A DNA stretch of 64,000 bases from Agromyces sp. NDB4Y10 (GCF_001620055.1 NZ_LQGY01000014.1:1-64000); one strand, 5' to 3'; counted from the first letter of the stretch, positions 18,843-28,308 are shown. The notes: a model not told the origin generated them from the letters alone. Numbers and translations: made by a program.

Positions 18843-20459
18843 ATGACGATGACGCAGACGCCGGTCGACCTCGCCGCACCGTACGCCGACACCGCCGGCC
18901 GGGCCGTGCTCGAGACCATCCGCGCCTACGGGGTGACGACGATCTTCGGCATCCCGGGCACCCACAACCTCGAGCTGTACCGTCCGCTCGCCGACCTCGG
19001 CATCCGCGCGGTGACGAACCGGCATGAACAGGGCGCCGGCTATGGCGCCGACGGCTGGGCGCAGCAGACGGGCCTGCCGGGCGTCGTCATCACGACGTCG
19101 GGGCCGGGGCTGCAGAACGCGATGAGCGCCATCGGCACCGCGTTCTGCGAATCGCGACCCCTGATCGTGCTCTCGCCGGGCGTCGCACTCGGCGAGGAGT
19201 TCCGCGACGTCGGGACGCTGCACGAGACGAAGGACGCCTCGGCCATGGTCGCGGCCATCGCGGAGTGGTCGCGTCGGGTGACGTCGGCCGCCGAGGCCGT
19301 CGACGCGGTCCACGACGCGTTCGAGCTGTTCCGCACCGGCCGGCCGCGCCCCGTGCACATCGAGATCCCGCTCGACGTGCTGGAGTCGCCGGCCGAGGTG
19401 CCGGCGGCAGCACGGATGGCACGTCCCGCGCCGCCGTCGGACCGCGGCGAGGCGGGGCTGATTCGGGAGGCTGCCGAGCTGCTCGCCTCCGCGGCGTCCC
19501 CGGTGATCATCGCCGGTGGTGGCGCGACCCGCGCGACCGCCGAGGTCACCGCGCTCGCCGAACGGCTCGGCGCGCCGGTCCTGACCACGCTCAACGGCAA
19601 GGGAACCGTCGATGAGCGCCATCCGCTCGCGCTGGGGTCGAACCTGCGGCTCGCGGCGGCTCGCGCCGTCGCCGAGGCGGCCGATGTACTCGTCGTGCTC
19701 GGTTCGAAGCTCGGGGAAGCCGAGCTGTGGGCGCCGTCGCTTCGAGCCGGCGGCCGGGTCATCCGGATCGACCGCTCGGTGGCGCAACTCGACAAGAACC
19801 TGGAGGCGACCGTCGGGATCGTGGGTGACTGCGCTGCCGTGACCGCCGAGCTCGTCGCCGCGCTGCCGGTCTCGGAGCGGCCGTCGCCGGACCTCTCGAC
19901 CGCCCGTCGGGCGATCGCGGACGAGATCCGCTCGACCGCGCCCGACACCGTCGCGCTCGCCGAGCAGATCGCGGAGGCCCTGCCCGACGACGTCATCGTG
20001 GCCGGCGATTCGTCGCAGATCATCTACCTGGCGCTCGCGAACGTGCTCGAATGCTCGAGCCCGCACTCGCTGCTCTACACGCCGACGTACGCGACGCTCG
20101 GGTACGGACTTCCGGCTGCGATCGGCGCGAAGGTGGCGCGGGCCGATCGGCCCGTGGTGGCCGTGCTCGGCGACGGCGCGCTGATGTTCGCCGTCAACGA
20201 GCTCGCCACCGCGGTCGAGCAGCGCCTGGACGTGACGATCGTCTGCGTCGACAACGGCGGGTACGCCGAGATCCGGCAGAACGAGGTCGACCGCGGCATT
20301 CGGCCGATCGGGGTCGAGCTGGTGCAGCCCGACTGGGCGGCGCTCGCCGACGCCTTCGGTGCCACGGGCCGACCGGTTTCCGACCGTGCAGAGCTCGGCA
20401 GCGCCATCCGCTCGGCCATCGCAGACGGGGGAGTGCAGCTGGTGCACATCCGCCAATAG
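18843..20459 (+). CDS. thiamine-diphosphate-dependent enzyme (2-oxoacid decarboxylase type)
   Basis: 538 residues with the three domains of the acetolactate synthase/decarboxylase superfamily: the PYR domain (YGVTTIFGIPGTHNLELYR, the catalytic Glu in NRHEQGAGYGADG, TSGPGLQNAM), the central domain (about 190-330) and the PP domain (GYGLPAAIGAK, VVAVLGDGALMFAVNEL with GDG...N for ThDP-Mg binding). LHETKDASAM resembles the group annotated as 5-guanidino-2-oxopentanoate decarboxylase, but I would not name the substrate. ATG 18843 has AAGGGG 6 nt upstream. It is the last gene of the operon and would process the product of the amidohydrolase step. Confidence 0.88.
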   Translation: MTMTQTPVDLAAPYADTAGRAVLETIRAYGVTTIFGIPGTHNLELYRPLADLGIRAVTNRHEQGAGYGADGWAQQTGLPGVVITTSGPGLQNAMSAIGTAFCESRPLIVLSPGVALGEEFRDVGTLHETKDASAMVAAIAEWSRRVTSAAEAVDAVHDAFELFRTGRPRPVHIEIPLDVLESPAEVPAAARMARPAPPSDRGEAGLIREAAELLASAASPVIIAGGGATRATAEVTALAERLGAPVLTTLNGKGTVDERHPLALGSNLRLAAARAVAEAADVLVVLGSKLGEAELWAPSLRAGGRVIRIDRSVAQLDKNLEATVGIVGDCAAVTAELVAALPVSERPSPDLSTARRAIADEIRSTAPDTVALAEQIAEALPDDVIVAGDSSQIIYLALANVLECSSPHSLLYTPTYATLGYGLPAAIGAKVARADRPVVAVLGDGALMFAVNELATAVEQRLDVTIVCVDNGGYAEIRQNEVDRGIRPIGVELVQPDWAALADAFGATGRPVSDRAELGSAIRSAIADGGVQLVHIRQ

Positions 20460-20498
20460 GCGTGGTGGCACCCCCGGGCCCGCCCGGCTCGGCCCGCG

Positions 20499-21521
20499 CT
20501 AGCGCCAGCCGAGCGCCGGTGCGACGTGCGTCAGGATCGACTCGAGCACGTGCGCGTTGTAGTCGACGCCCAACTGGTTGGGCACGGTGAGCAACAGGGT
20601 GTCGGCGGCGGCGATCGCCTCGTCCTCGCGCAACTGCTCGATCAGCACGTCGGGTTCGGCGGCGTAGCTGCGGCCGAAGACGGCGCGGTAGTCGTCGATC
20701 ACGCCGAACTGGTCGGACCGGTCGCCACCGCCGATGAAGTACTTCCGGTCCAGGTCGTTCGTGATCGCGAAGATCGACCGGCTCACCGAGACGCGCGGCT
20801 CGCGCTCGTGCCCCGCCTCGGCCCAGGCGGCCCGGAACGCCTCGATCTGCTTGCGCTGCTGCACGTGGAAGGGCTCGCCCGACTCGTCCTCCTTGAGCGT
20901 CGAGCTCATGAGGTTCATGCCCTGCTCGGCCGCCCACACGGCGGTCGAGTCCGAACCGGCACCCCACCAGATGCGGTCGCGCAGGCCCGGCGACTGCGGC
21001 TGGATGCCGAGCGGCCCCGGGTGCGGGTTCGGGAACATGGGGCGCGGGTTCGGCTCGGCGAACCGCGCCCCGTCGATGACCTGCAAGAACACCAGCGTGT
21101 TGTCGCGGGCGACATCCGCCATCGTCCTGCCCTCGGGCGCCTCGTAGCCGAAGTAGCGGTAGCCGTCGATCACCTGCTCGGGTGACCCGCGCGAGACGCC
21201 GAGCTGCAAGCGCCCGCCCGCGATGAGGTCGGCGGCACCGGCATCCTCGGCCATGTACAGCGGGTTCTCGTAGCGCATGTCGATCACGCCCGTGCCGAGC
21301 TCGATGCGACTCGTCTTGGCGCCCGCAGCGGCGAGGAGCGGGAACGGGCTGGCGAGCTGGTTCGCGTAGTGGTGCACCCGGAAGTACGCGCCGTCGGCAC
21401 CGACCTCCTCGGCTGCGACCGCCAGGTCGATCGACTGCAGCAGCACGTCCGACGCCGATCGCGTCTGCGAGCCGGGCGAGTTCGACCAGTGGCCGAACGA
21501 GAGGAAACCGATGCGCTTCAT
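20499..21521 (-). CDS. LLM-class flavin-dependent monooxygenase
   Basis: 340 residues of the luciferase-like TIM-barrel fold. It opens KRIGFLSFGHW, then AEEVGADGAYFRVHH, LAAAGAKTSRIELGTGVIDMR and GGRLQLGVSRGSPEQV, the conserved FMN-binding segments of the family. The start is ATG 21521; a TTG at 21533 is unlikely. Cytosolic, FMNH2- or F420-using. It follows the ABC ATPase gene by 92 bp on the same strand and is probably the last gene of the lysA-ABC operon, which would make it an oxidative step on an imported amino-acid-like compound. It converges with the ThDP gene, 39 bp apart. Confidence 0.9.
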   Translation of the reverse strand: MKRIGFLSFGHWSNSPGSQTRSASDVLLQSIDLAVAAEEVGADGAYFRVHHYANQLASPFPLLAAAGAKTSRIELGTGVIDMRYENPLYMAEDAGAADLIAGGRLQLGVSRGSPEQVIDGYRYFGYEAPEGRTMADVARDNTLVFLQVIDGARFAEPNPRPMFPNPHPGPLGIQPQSPGLRDRIWWGAGSDSTAVWAAEQGMNLMSSTLKEDESGEPFHVQQRKQIEAFRAAWAEAGHEREPRVSVSRSIFAITNDLDRKYFIGGGDRSDQFGVIDDYRAVFGRSYAAEPDVLIEQLREDEAIAAADTLLLTVPNQLGVDYNAHVLESILTHVAPALGWR

Positions 21522-21613
21522 ACAGGGTTCCAACGCCGGGCGCGGCGGGGCATTCCGAGCGCGGCGGCGATCGGCCGGTGCTCCGATGGTCGAATCGGAG
21601 CACCGGCCCGCGG

Positions 21614-22423
21614 TCAGCGCACGCTCTCGAGGAAGTTCCGCGTGCGCTGGCGCTGCGGGGTGTCGATCACCGCGGCGGCCGTGCCCGACTCGACCACCAC
21701 ACCGCCGTCCATGAACACGACCTGGTCGGCGACGCCCCGGGCGAAGCCGATCTCGTGCGTCACGACGATCATGGTCATGCCGTCATCGGCGAGTTCGCGC
21801 ATGACGTCGAGCACGTCGCCGACGAGCTCGGGATCGAGGGCCGACGTGGGCTCGTCGAAGAGCATGAGCTTCGGGCTCATCGCCAGCGCCCGGGCGATCG
21901 CGACGCGCTGCTGCTGGCCGCCGGAGAGCTGGGACGGGTAGTGTCCCGCGAAGTCGGCGAGGCCGACGCGGTCGAGCAGGTCGCGGGCGCGGGCCTTCGC
22001 CGTGGCGCTCGGGATCCTCGCGATGCCGACGGGCGCCTCGGTGATGTTCTCGAGGGCCGTCATGTGCGGGAACAGGTTGAACCGCTGGAACACCATGCCG
22101 ATCCCGCGGCGCTGGCGCGCGATCTGCCGCGGCGTCATCTCGTGCGTGGCGTGACCGGCCTGACGGTAGCCGATGAGCTCGCCGTCGACGATGATGCGGC
22201 CGCCGTCGATCGTCTCGAGGTGGTTGATGCACCGGAGGAGGGTCGACTTGCCCGAGCCGGACGGCCCGAGCAGCACGGTCACCGTGCCCTCGGGCACCTC
22301 GAGCGAGATGTCGCGGAGCACCTGGTGGGCGCCGAAGCTCTTGCGCACGCGTCGGATCTCGACGAGCGGCCTCGTCGGGGTGCGGGCGGCGCCGGCGGTG
22401 CGTGCAGTGTCGGTGGTGCTCAT
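21614..22423 (-). CDS. polar amino-acid ABC transporter, ATP-binding protein
   Basis: 269 residues. Walker A GPSGSGKST, Q-loop VFQRFNLFPHMT, signature LSGGQQQR, Walker B LMLFDEPTSALDP and switch His VVTHEIGFA are all intact. The Q-loop phrase and overall likeness are those of GlnQ/HisP-type importers. The first 17 residues are a Thr/Ala-rich extension. ATG 22423 overlaps the permease stop as ATGA. It energises the permease at 22420-23412 with the lipoprotein at 23409-24353. Confidence 0.95.
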   Translation of the reverse strand: MSTTDTARTAGAARTPTRPLVEIRRVRKSFGAHQVLRDISLEVPEGTVTVLLGPSGSGKSTLLRCINHLETIDGGRIIVDGELIGYRQAGHATHEMTPRQIARQRRGIGMVFQRFNLFPHMTALENITEAPVGIARIPSATAKARARDLLDRVGLADFAGHYPSQLSGGQQQRVAIARALAMSPKLMLFDEPTSALDPELVGDVLDVMRELADDGMTMIVVTHEIGFARGVADQVVFMDGGVVVESGTAAAVIDTPQRQRTRNFLESVR

Positions 22424-23412
22424 ACGACTCGGACCTCCTTGGTCTCGGGAGCGGGGTCCGGCCCGGGTCGGCGCGCGTCGATCGCCCGGCGCAGCCGCTG
22501 CAGAGGCGTCGGCGGAAGCGAACGGCTCGATCCTCGGCCGTAGCGTCGCTCGAGGTAGTACTGCGGGATCGACAGGACGCTCGTGAGGAACAGGTACCAG
22601 AGGCTCGCGACGATGAGCAGCTCGACCTGCTTGAGGTTCTGCGACGAGATGACGGTGGCCTGGGTGTAGAGCTCGAGCACGGCGATGACCGACAGCAGCG
22701 ACGTGTTCTTCAGCATGGAGATGGTCTCGTTGCCCATGGGCGGGATGATCACGCGCATCGCCTGGGGCAGCAGCACGCGACGGAAGGTGTACAGCGGTGA
22801 CATCCCGAGCGACGCGGCCGCCTCGCGCTGCCCTTCGTCGACGGAGAGCATGCCCGCTCGCACGATCTCGGAGGAGTACGCCGCCTGGTTGAGCGTGAGC
22901 GCGAGCAGGCCCGCGGTGAACGCGCTGATGAGCGCATTCGTGTCGGCCTGCCAGAACGCGATGTCCGTGAACGGGATGCCGATGGTGAGGCTCTCGTAGA
23001 GCAGGCCGAGGTACCCCCACAGCACGATCTGCACGAGCAGCGGCGTGCCGCGGAACACCCAGACGTAGCACCAGGCGACCGAGACGAGGACCGGGTTCGA
23101 CGAGAGCCGCATGCCGGCGACCACGACGGCGAGGAACGTCGAGACGACCATCGCGATGAACGTGATCAGCAGGGTCAGGCCCACGCCGTCGAGGATGCGC
23201 GGATCGAAGACGAACGCGCCGATGGCCTGGAAGTCGATGTTCGGGTTGGTCAGCACGGATGCCGCGAACGACGCGACGAGCACCAGGACCAGGGCGCCGC
23301 CGACGACCCGCCAGGGTCGGCGCAGCGGGATGGCGACGACATCGTCATCGGTCGCGTCGAATGCCGGCGGCGCCGCGGAGGCCCGCGCGTCCGCCCCGCG
23401 GGTGGCCGTCAT
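22420..23412 (-). CDS. polar amino-acid ABC transporter permease
   Basis: 330 residues with about six membrane segments. The first segment (about 32-52) is followed by a long loop. The EAA motif EGQREAAASLGMSPLYTFRRVLLPQAMRVI interacts with the ATPase, and the usual MKNTSLLSVIAV helix comes after it. This single permease probably acts as a homodimer. The start overlaps the stop of the binding-protein gene, and its own stop overlaps the ATPase start. A proline-rich basic C-terminus (about 30 residues) extends beyond the membrane core. Confidence 0.94.
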   Translation of the reverse strand: MTATRGADARASAAPPAFDATDDDVVAIPLRRPWRVVGGALVLVLVASFAASVLTNPNIDFQAIGAFVFDPRILDGVGLTLLITFIAMVVSTFLAVVVAGMRLSSNPVLVSVAWCYVWVFRGTPLLVQIVLWGYLGLLYESLTIGIPFTDIAFWQADTNALISAFTAGLLALTLNQAAYSSEIVRAGMLSVDEGQREAAASLGMSPLYTFRRVLLPQAMRVIIPPMGNETISMLKNTSLLSVIAVLELYTQATVISSQNLKQVELLIVASLWYLFLTSVLSIPQYYLERRYGRGSSRSLPPTPLQRLRRAIDARRPGPDPAPETKEVRVV

Positions 23413-24353
23413 GATGCCGCCCCCTGGTTCACCTCGGCCGACTCGACGGCGTACGCGCCGATGTTGTTGCGCTCGAGCACCTGCTGGTAGGTCCCCTCGT
23501 CGATCAGCGCCTGCAGGGTCGCCCGGATCGCCTCGGTGAGCTCCGCGTCGGCCTTGAGGATGCCGATGCCGCTGTACACGGGCGAGAAACCGGCCGGGTT
23601 CTCCGGGTCGCGCACCACATCGAAGACCGAGCCGTCGCCCGTCGTCGCCGCGGCGTACTCCGCGACCACGGCGTCCGCGACGTACGCATCGCTCTTCCCG
23701 GCACGCAGCGCGGTCTGCGCGTCGAGGTCCGACGGCAGTTCGGTCACCCGGACGGGGTTGGACCCGCAGTCCATCGCCCGGAGCAGGTCGCCCTGCACGG
23801 TCGCCTTCTGCACCGACACGGTCCTGCCGCAGAGGTCGGACTGCGTGACGATGCCCCCGGGGTTGCCCGCCTCGACGAGGATCGCGAAGCCGCCGTACGT
23901 GTAGTCGACGAAGTTCAGCGTCTCCTGCCGTTCGGGCGTGTCGTTCATGCCGCTCATGATGAGGTCGTTCTTCCCGGCCTGCAGCGACGGGATGACGGAG
24001 TCGAACGCCTGCTTGTTGATGGAGACGTCGATGTCGAGCTTCTGCCCGATGAGGCGCGCGAGCTCGGGGTCGAAGCCGATCTCGCGGTTGGTCTCGTCGT
24101 ACATCGCCATGGGCGGGAACGGGATGTCGACGGCGATGTCGAGGCGACCCTTCTCGGCGATCGCCTCGGGCAGCAGCGCGGTCAGCTCGGGGTCCGCGGT
24201 CGTCGAGACCTCGTCGCCCTTCGGCAGGTCGGGCCCGCCGCCGGCGCCGCCGGCAGCTCCGGCGGAGGCGGTCAGACCGGAGCATCCGGTGAGCACCAGG
24301 GCGGCGACGGCGGCGGTGGCGCCGATCGCGGGGATGAGGCGGCGGGTGATCAT
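23409..24353 (-). CDS. amino-acid ABC transporter substrate-binding lipoprotein
   Basis: 314 residues. A lipoprotein signal peptide ends in LTGC with Cys24 as the lipidated residue, followed by a Gly/Ala linker. The SBP_bac_3 fold then shows DIAVDIPFPPMAMYD, IGFDPELARLIGQKL, LQAGKNDLIMSGMNDTPERQE and DVVRDPENPAGF. Such proteins bind polar amino acids or opine-like compounds outside the membrane. The ATG at 24353 has GGAGT upstream. It lies 44 nt after lysA, in one operon with it, so the ligand may be a substrate or product of that decarboxylase. Confidence 0.94.
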   Translation of the reverse strand: MITRRLIPAIGATAAVAALVLTGCSGLTASAGAAGGAGGGPDLPKGDEVSTTADPELTALLPEAIAEKGRLDIAVDIPFPPMAMYDETNREIGFDPELARLIGQKLDIDVSINKQAFDSVIPSLQAGKNDLIMSGMNDTPERQETLNFVDYTYGGFAILVEAGNPGGIVTQSDLCGRTVSVQKATVQGDLLRAMDCGSNPVRVTELPSDLDAQTALRAGKSDAYVADAVVAEYAAATTGDGSVFDVVRDPENPAGFSPVYSGIGILKADAELTEAIRATLQALIDEGTYQQVLERNNIGAYAVESAEVNQGAAS

Positions 24354-24397
24354 GGTGACTCCTTCGTCATCGGGTGCTGGGTTGAGGGGAGGTCGCG

Positions 24398-25708
24398 TCA
24401 CACCAGTGCGCGGGCCATCGCCGGCGCGTGGGTGGCGAGCAGGTCGTCGTACGTCTCGCGCCGCGTGACGAGGCGCGCCACGCCATCCGCGACGAAGACG
24501 ATCGCGGGCTTCAGCGCGCCGTTGTAGTTGTTCGACATCGTGTAGGCGTAGGCGCCGGTCGCGGCCATCACGACGAGGTCGCCCACGCGGGCCGGCGGCA
24601 TGGGGGCGCCGTCGACGAGCAGGTCGCCCGACTCGCACTGGCGACCCACGAGTTGCACGGTCTCCGTCCACGGCTCGAGGAGCCGGTCGGCGAGCACCGC
24701 CTCGTAGCGCTGGTGCGTGAGGGCGATGTCCATCTGGTCGGCCAGGCCGCCGTCGACGGCCACGAACGTGCGTCCGGTGCGCTTGACGGTCGTCGTCCGG
24801 TACAGGGTCACGCCCGCACGCGCCACGATCGAGCGGCCGGGCTCGATGAGCAGCCGCGCCTCGGCGGGAAGGTTCGCTCGGGCCGCGGCCACGATGGCGT
24901 CGAGGTAGTCCTCGACGCTCGGGGCGTGCTCGTCGTAGGTGTACGAGACCCCGAGCCCGCCTCCGACGTCGTATGTGTCGAACGTGCCGATGGTCGAGAT
25001 CTTGGCGACCGCCTCGGCGAACTGCGCGGTGTCGAGGATCTGGGAGCCGATGTGCAGGTGCACGCCTTCGAAGCGCATGAGCGGGTGCGTGCGCATGCGA
25101 CGGATGGCGCGCTCCGCCTGGTCCCACGGCAGGCCGAACTTCGAGTCCGCACCTCCGGTCGCCTGCGAGGCGTGCGTCTTGGCGTCGACGCCCGGGATGA
25201 CGCGGAGCAGCAGCTTCTGCGGGCGCTGGAGCAGTCGCTCGAGGCGGTCCAGTTCGTCGTCGTTGTCGACGATGATCGTGTCGATCCCGGCGTCGAGCGC
25301 CATGCGCAGCTCCGCGTCGGTCTTCGCATTGCCGTGGAAATGCAGACGCGACGGGTCGACGCCCGCTGCGAGCGCGAGCTGCAGCTCCCCGCCGCCGGCG
25401 ATGTCCACCGACAGCCCTTCGTCCTGCGCGAGGCGGTACATGCCGACGGCGGGGAGCGACTTCGAGGCGAAGAGCACGTCGGAGTTCGGCCACCGCGCCC
25501 GCAGCCCGTCGACGAAGCGTCGGGCCTGCCGGCGCAGGCCGGATTCGTCGTAGACGTGGAGCGGCGTGCCGAACCGCTCGGCGAGCTCGGTGACGGCCAC
25601 CCCGCCGATCTCGAGCACCCCGTCGGGCGTCGCGGTCGCCTCCTCGGGCAGGATGCGCCAGAGCTCGTCGAGACGCGTGCCCATGGGGGCCGGCCGGTTC
25701 GCGGTCAT
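24398..25708 (-). CDS. lysA: diaminopimelate decarboxylase-like PLP enzyme
   Basis: 436 residues of the fold-type III PLP decarboxylases. The PLP Lys is Lys83 in LFASKSLP. HLHIGSQI and EPGRSIVARAG are the glycine-loop and substrate motifs, CESGDLL has the active-site Cys-Glu of the partner subunit, and GAYAYTMSNNYNG is the usual C-terminal block. This is LysA by similarity, but its place as first gene of an ABC importer and monooxygenase operon, divergent from a PucR regulator, suggests a catabolic paralogue rather than the lysine-biosynthesis copy. ATG 25708 has GAGGAA upstream. Confidence 0.85.
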   Translation of the reverse strand: MTANRPAPMGTRLDELWRILPEEATATPDGVLEIGGVAVTELAERFGTPLHVYDESGLRRQARRFVDGLRARWPNSDVLFASKSLPAVGMYRLAQDEGLSVDIAGGGELQLALAAGVDPSRLHFHGNAKTDAELRMALDAGIDTIIVDNDDELDRLERLLQRPQKLLLRVIPGVDAKTHASQATGGADSKFGLPWDQAERAIRRMRTHPLMRFEGVHLHIGSQILDTAQFAEAVAKISTIGTFDTYDVGGGLGVSYTYDEHAPSVEDYLDAIVAAARANLPAEARLLIEPGRSIVARAGVTLYRTTTVKRTGRTFVAVDGGLADQMDIALTHQRYEAVLADRLLEPWTETVQLVGRQCESGDLLVDGAPMPPARVGDLVVMAATGAYAYTMSNNYNGALKPAIVFVADGVARLVTRRETYDDLLATHAPAMARALV

Positions 25709-25759
25709 TCGTTCCTCCTCAGTGGCGTCTTCGCCATCGCGATGGCCAGCCTAGGAAGA

Positions 25760-25785
25760 TCACACCTCCACCGGGTTGGAGATGT
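25760..25785. promoter_or_regulatory. operator-like dyad between lysA and pucR
   Basis: Inverted repeat with 10-bp arms CACACCTCCA and TGGAGATGTG (one mismatch) around a 6-bp centre. It is placed in the 93-bp space between the divergent lysA and pucR starts. A -10-like GATAAC follows at 25787 towards pucR. Position and symmetry fit binding by the PucR-type protein to control both transcripts; this is inferred. Confidence 0.5.
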
Positions 25786-25801
25786 GGGATAACTTCGGCA
25801 T

Positions 25802-27415
25802 ATGAATGCAGCGCTTTCTCCAACGGAGGTGCCCGCCGCGATCCCACGTGTCACGCTGGCCCAACTCGTCGACCAGCTCGGCCCGAGGACCATCACCGCG
25901 ATCGGCCCGGCCGACGCCGCGATGGCGGTCACCGGCACGGAGTTCCTGGACATCGCCGACGAGATCGCGGATGCCGCCGGCACCCTGCTGCTGGCGCCCT
26001 CCACCGCATCGCTCAGCACGGCCCGCCTCGCGGCCGTCGCCGCCGCCGCCGCGGACGCCGGCGCGGCGGGCCTGGTGCTCAAGTGCAGCCCAGATCGGGT
26101 CGCGGCGATCGCGGCGATCGCGGAGTCGACGGGACTGGCGATGCTGCGGGTCGCCGACCGGATCAGTTGGCGCCTCCTCGACGCGCAGCTCACGCACCTG
26201 CTCGGCGAATCCGACGCCACGCTCTCGACGCCCCAGGATCGCGGTGCCGAGCCGCTGTTCGCGGTGGCGAACGAGCTGGCCGAGCACTTCGGCGGGTCCG
26301 TCGCGATCGAGGACCTGAGCCGCAACATCCTCGCGTACTCGTCGGTGCCCGGACAGCTCATCGACGAGCTGCGAACCCACGGAATCCTCGCACGACGGGT
26401 GCCGGCCTCGCCGTACAACGACGACCAGTACCGCACCGTGCTGCGGTCGGACGACCCGATCAAGTACCCGCGGCTCGGCGACGAGGAGCCGCGCGTCGCG
26501 TACGCGATCAGGGCGGGCGCGGTTCCGCTCGGCACGATCTGGGCGATCGACGCCTCAGGCGACGGCCCGGTGACCGAGGAGCAGGCCGAACGGATGCGTC
26601 GCGCCAGCGCCCTCGCGGGCGCCCACCTGCTGGACGACCTCCGGGCGCACGCGACCAGCCAACGACCCCGGGAGGATCGCCTTCGCACGCTGCTGACCGG
26701 CATCGACCTGACCGGCACCGAGTTCGCGGAGCTCGGCATCCCCGAGGAGCCGGGTGCCGCGCTGCTCGCATTCGACGTCCCGCATGCCAGCCCGACCGCG
26801 GTCGCGCAGCTCCGCTCGACGGTCATCCGTCACCTCGTGCTCCACCGACCCGACACCGTCGCCGTCGCCCACCGGGGACGCGTCTACGCGCTGTTCGCAG
26901 CGGGAGGCGCCGACGAGGCGGTCCGAGCCGCCCGGCCGCTCGTCCCGCTGCTGGACCGCCTCGTCGGGGCGGGCACGCTCATCGCGGTCGTGGGCCCCGT
27001 GCACCGCTCGGGCGCGGTCGCAGGCGCCCGCGAGCTGGCGGACCGGTTGCTCGAGGCGGCGGCCGACGACCCCGAATCGGGTGCCGGTCGGGTGGTGACC
27101 ACCTCGAGCGTGCGCCCCCGGCTCGTGATCGAGCGGGTCGCGGAACTGTTCGCCGACGCCGACGAGCTGCGCGACCCGGCGCTCGAAGCGCTGTCGGCGG
27201 ATCCGTCCACCAGCCGCGTCGCCGAGACGCTCCTCGTCTGGCTCGAGTGCTTCGGCAATGTCGCGCAGACCGCCGATCGACTGGGGGTGCACCAGAACAC
27301 GGTGCGACACCGACTGCGCCGAGCCGAAGAGGAGCGCGGCATCCGTCTGGATCGACCCGACCGGAGACTCGCAGCATGGCTGCAATTGCGAGCCGCGGGG
27401 GTCGTGCATGCCTGA
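25802..27415 (+). CDS. PucR-family transcriptional regulator
   Basis: 537 residues. The N-terminal part (about 1-135) is the PucR-type sensory domain, a GGDEF-like middle segment covers about 270-390, and the C-terminal HTH_30 (about 475-530) contains WLECFGNVAQTADRLGVHQNTVRHRLRRAEE, the family signature. Members respond to purines, amino acids or proline-type ligands and control adjacent catabolic genes. It is divergent from the lysA-ABC-monooxygenase operon across a dyad and is probably its activator. ATG 25802. Confidence 0.93.
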   Translation: MNAALSPTEVPAAIPRVTLAQLVDQLGPRTITAIGPADAAMAVTGTEFLDIADEIADAAGTLLLAPSTASLSTARLAAVAAAAADAGAAGLVLKCSPDRVAAIAAIAESTGLAMLRVADRISWRLLDAQLTHLLGESDATLSTPQDRGAEPLFAVANELAEHFGGSVAIEDLSRNILAYSSVPGQLIDELRTHGILARRVPASPYNDDQYRTVLRSDDPIKYPRLGDEEPRVAYAIRAGAVPLGTIWAIDASGDGPVTEEQAERMRRASALAGAHLLDDLRAHATSQRPREDRLRTLLTGIDLTGTEFAELGIPEEPGAALLAFDVPHASPTAVAQLRSTVIRHLVLHRPDTVAVAHRGRVYALFAAGGADEAVRAARPLVPLLDRLVGAGTLIAVVGPVHRSGAVAGARELADRLLEAAADDPESGAGRVVTTSSVRPRLVIERVAELFADADELRDPALEALSADPSTSRVAETLLVWLECFGNVAQTADRLGVHQNTVRHRLRRAEEERGIRLDRPDRRLAAWLQLRAAGVVHA

Positions 27416-27528
27416 ATCGTCAATGCGTCGAGCGAGCGGTAGCGGAGCGGCGGACGGTGCGGTCCGATCCCCCTCCCGAGGGCATGCTGCTGTACGGACT
27501 CGCCCTACCGAACCACGAAGGATGCCAC

Positions 27529-28215
27529 GTGAAGCTCCGTCCCGCCGCCCCCGCCGTCGCGCTCCTCGCGCTCCTCGCCCTCGCCGGGTGCGCGCCCCAG
27601 TACGAGCCGGTCGAACCGTTGCCGTCGATCGGCGAGGCGACGCCGGAGCCGTCGGCTGACGCAGTCGAGGAGATCCACTCGGGCGTGCCGCTGGCGCCCG
27701 GAGCGACGCTCGCGGAAGGCGAGTGGGGCATCTACGACATGCTGGCCGCCACGCCTGACCAGAGCGAGTCGGTGCCGGTCCGGGTGCAGCTCTCGCCGGC
27801 GGGCGCGGACCGCCCCACCGACGACGAACTCGAGGAGCTCCGGGCGGCCGGCGAGTCGTACGTGGCGGGCAAGGAGGTCGCGTTGCTGCGCTACCGACTC
27901 CAACTGCTCGACGACTTCCCGGCCGGGTACGTCGCCAGCATCGGCAATGCTCAGCTCAACCCGGTCGGCGCCGACCAGCAGGCCGACGGCTTCGGCAAGC
28001 TCGTGGCCGTCGGGATCGACTTCTGCAGGGCCACGCTCGGCTTCAACCAGTCCACGTCCACGGCCAGTGGCGCGGTGCAGGACGGCTGCGTGATCGTCAC
28101 CTGGGCGGAGGGCGCGACGCCGCCCGCCGGTCTCGCCTTCGGGGGCAGCGTGCCGCTGGGCGACGAGAACCCGTTCGCGGCGAACCCGGCCCTGCTGTCG
28201 ATCGCCGTGGAGTAG
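27529..28215 (+). CDS. secreted lipoprotein of unknown function
   Basis: 228 residues from the GTG at 27529, which has GAAGGA 7 nt upstream. The signal peptide ends LALAGC with Cys21 as the lipidation site. A Pro/Glu linker follows, then a beta-rich domain with two Cys (FCRATLGF, QDGCVIVTW) that may form a disulfide. The domain is not one I recognise. It stands between the pucR gene and a convergent CPBP protease gene, with no sign of an operon. Confidence 0.75.
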   Translation: MKLRPAAPAVALLALLALAGCAPQYEPVEPLPSIGEATPEPSADAVEEIHSGVPLAPGATLAEGEWGIYDMLAATPDQSESVPVRVQLSPAGADRPTDDELEELRAAGESYVAGKEVALLRYRLQLLDDFPAGYVASIGNAQLNPVGADQQADGFGKLVAVGIDFCRATLGFNQSTSTASGAVQDGCVIVTWAEGATPPAGLAFGGSVPLGDENPFAANPALLSIAVE

Positions 28216-28308
28216 CGACCGAGCGGTCACAGCCCCCAGTCGTCGGCGGCCGCCGAGCCGCTGGCGTTGCTCGGGACCGCCACGAACTGCACGATCGACT
28301 CGTGGCGG

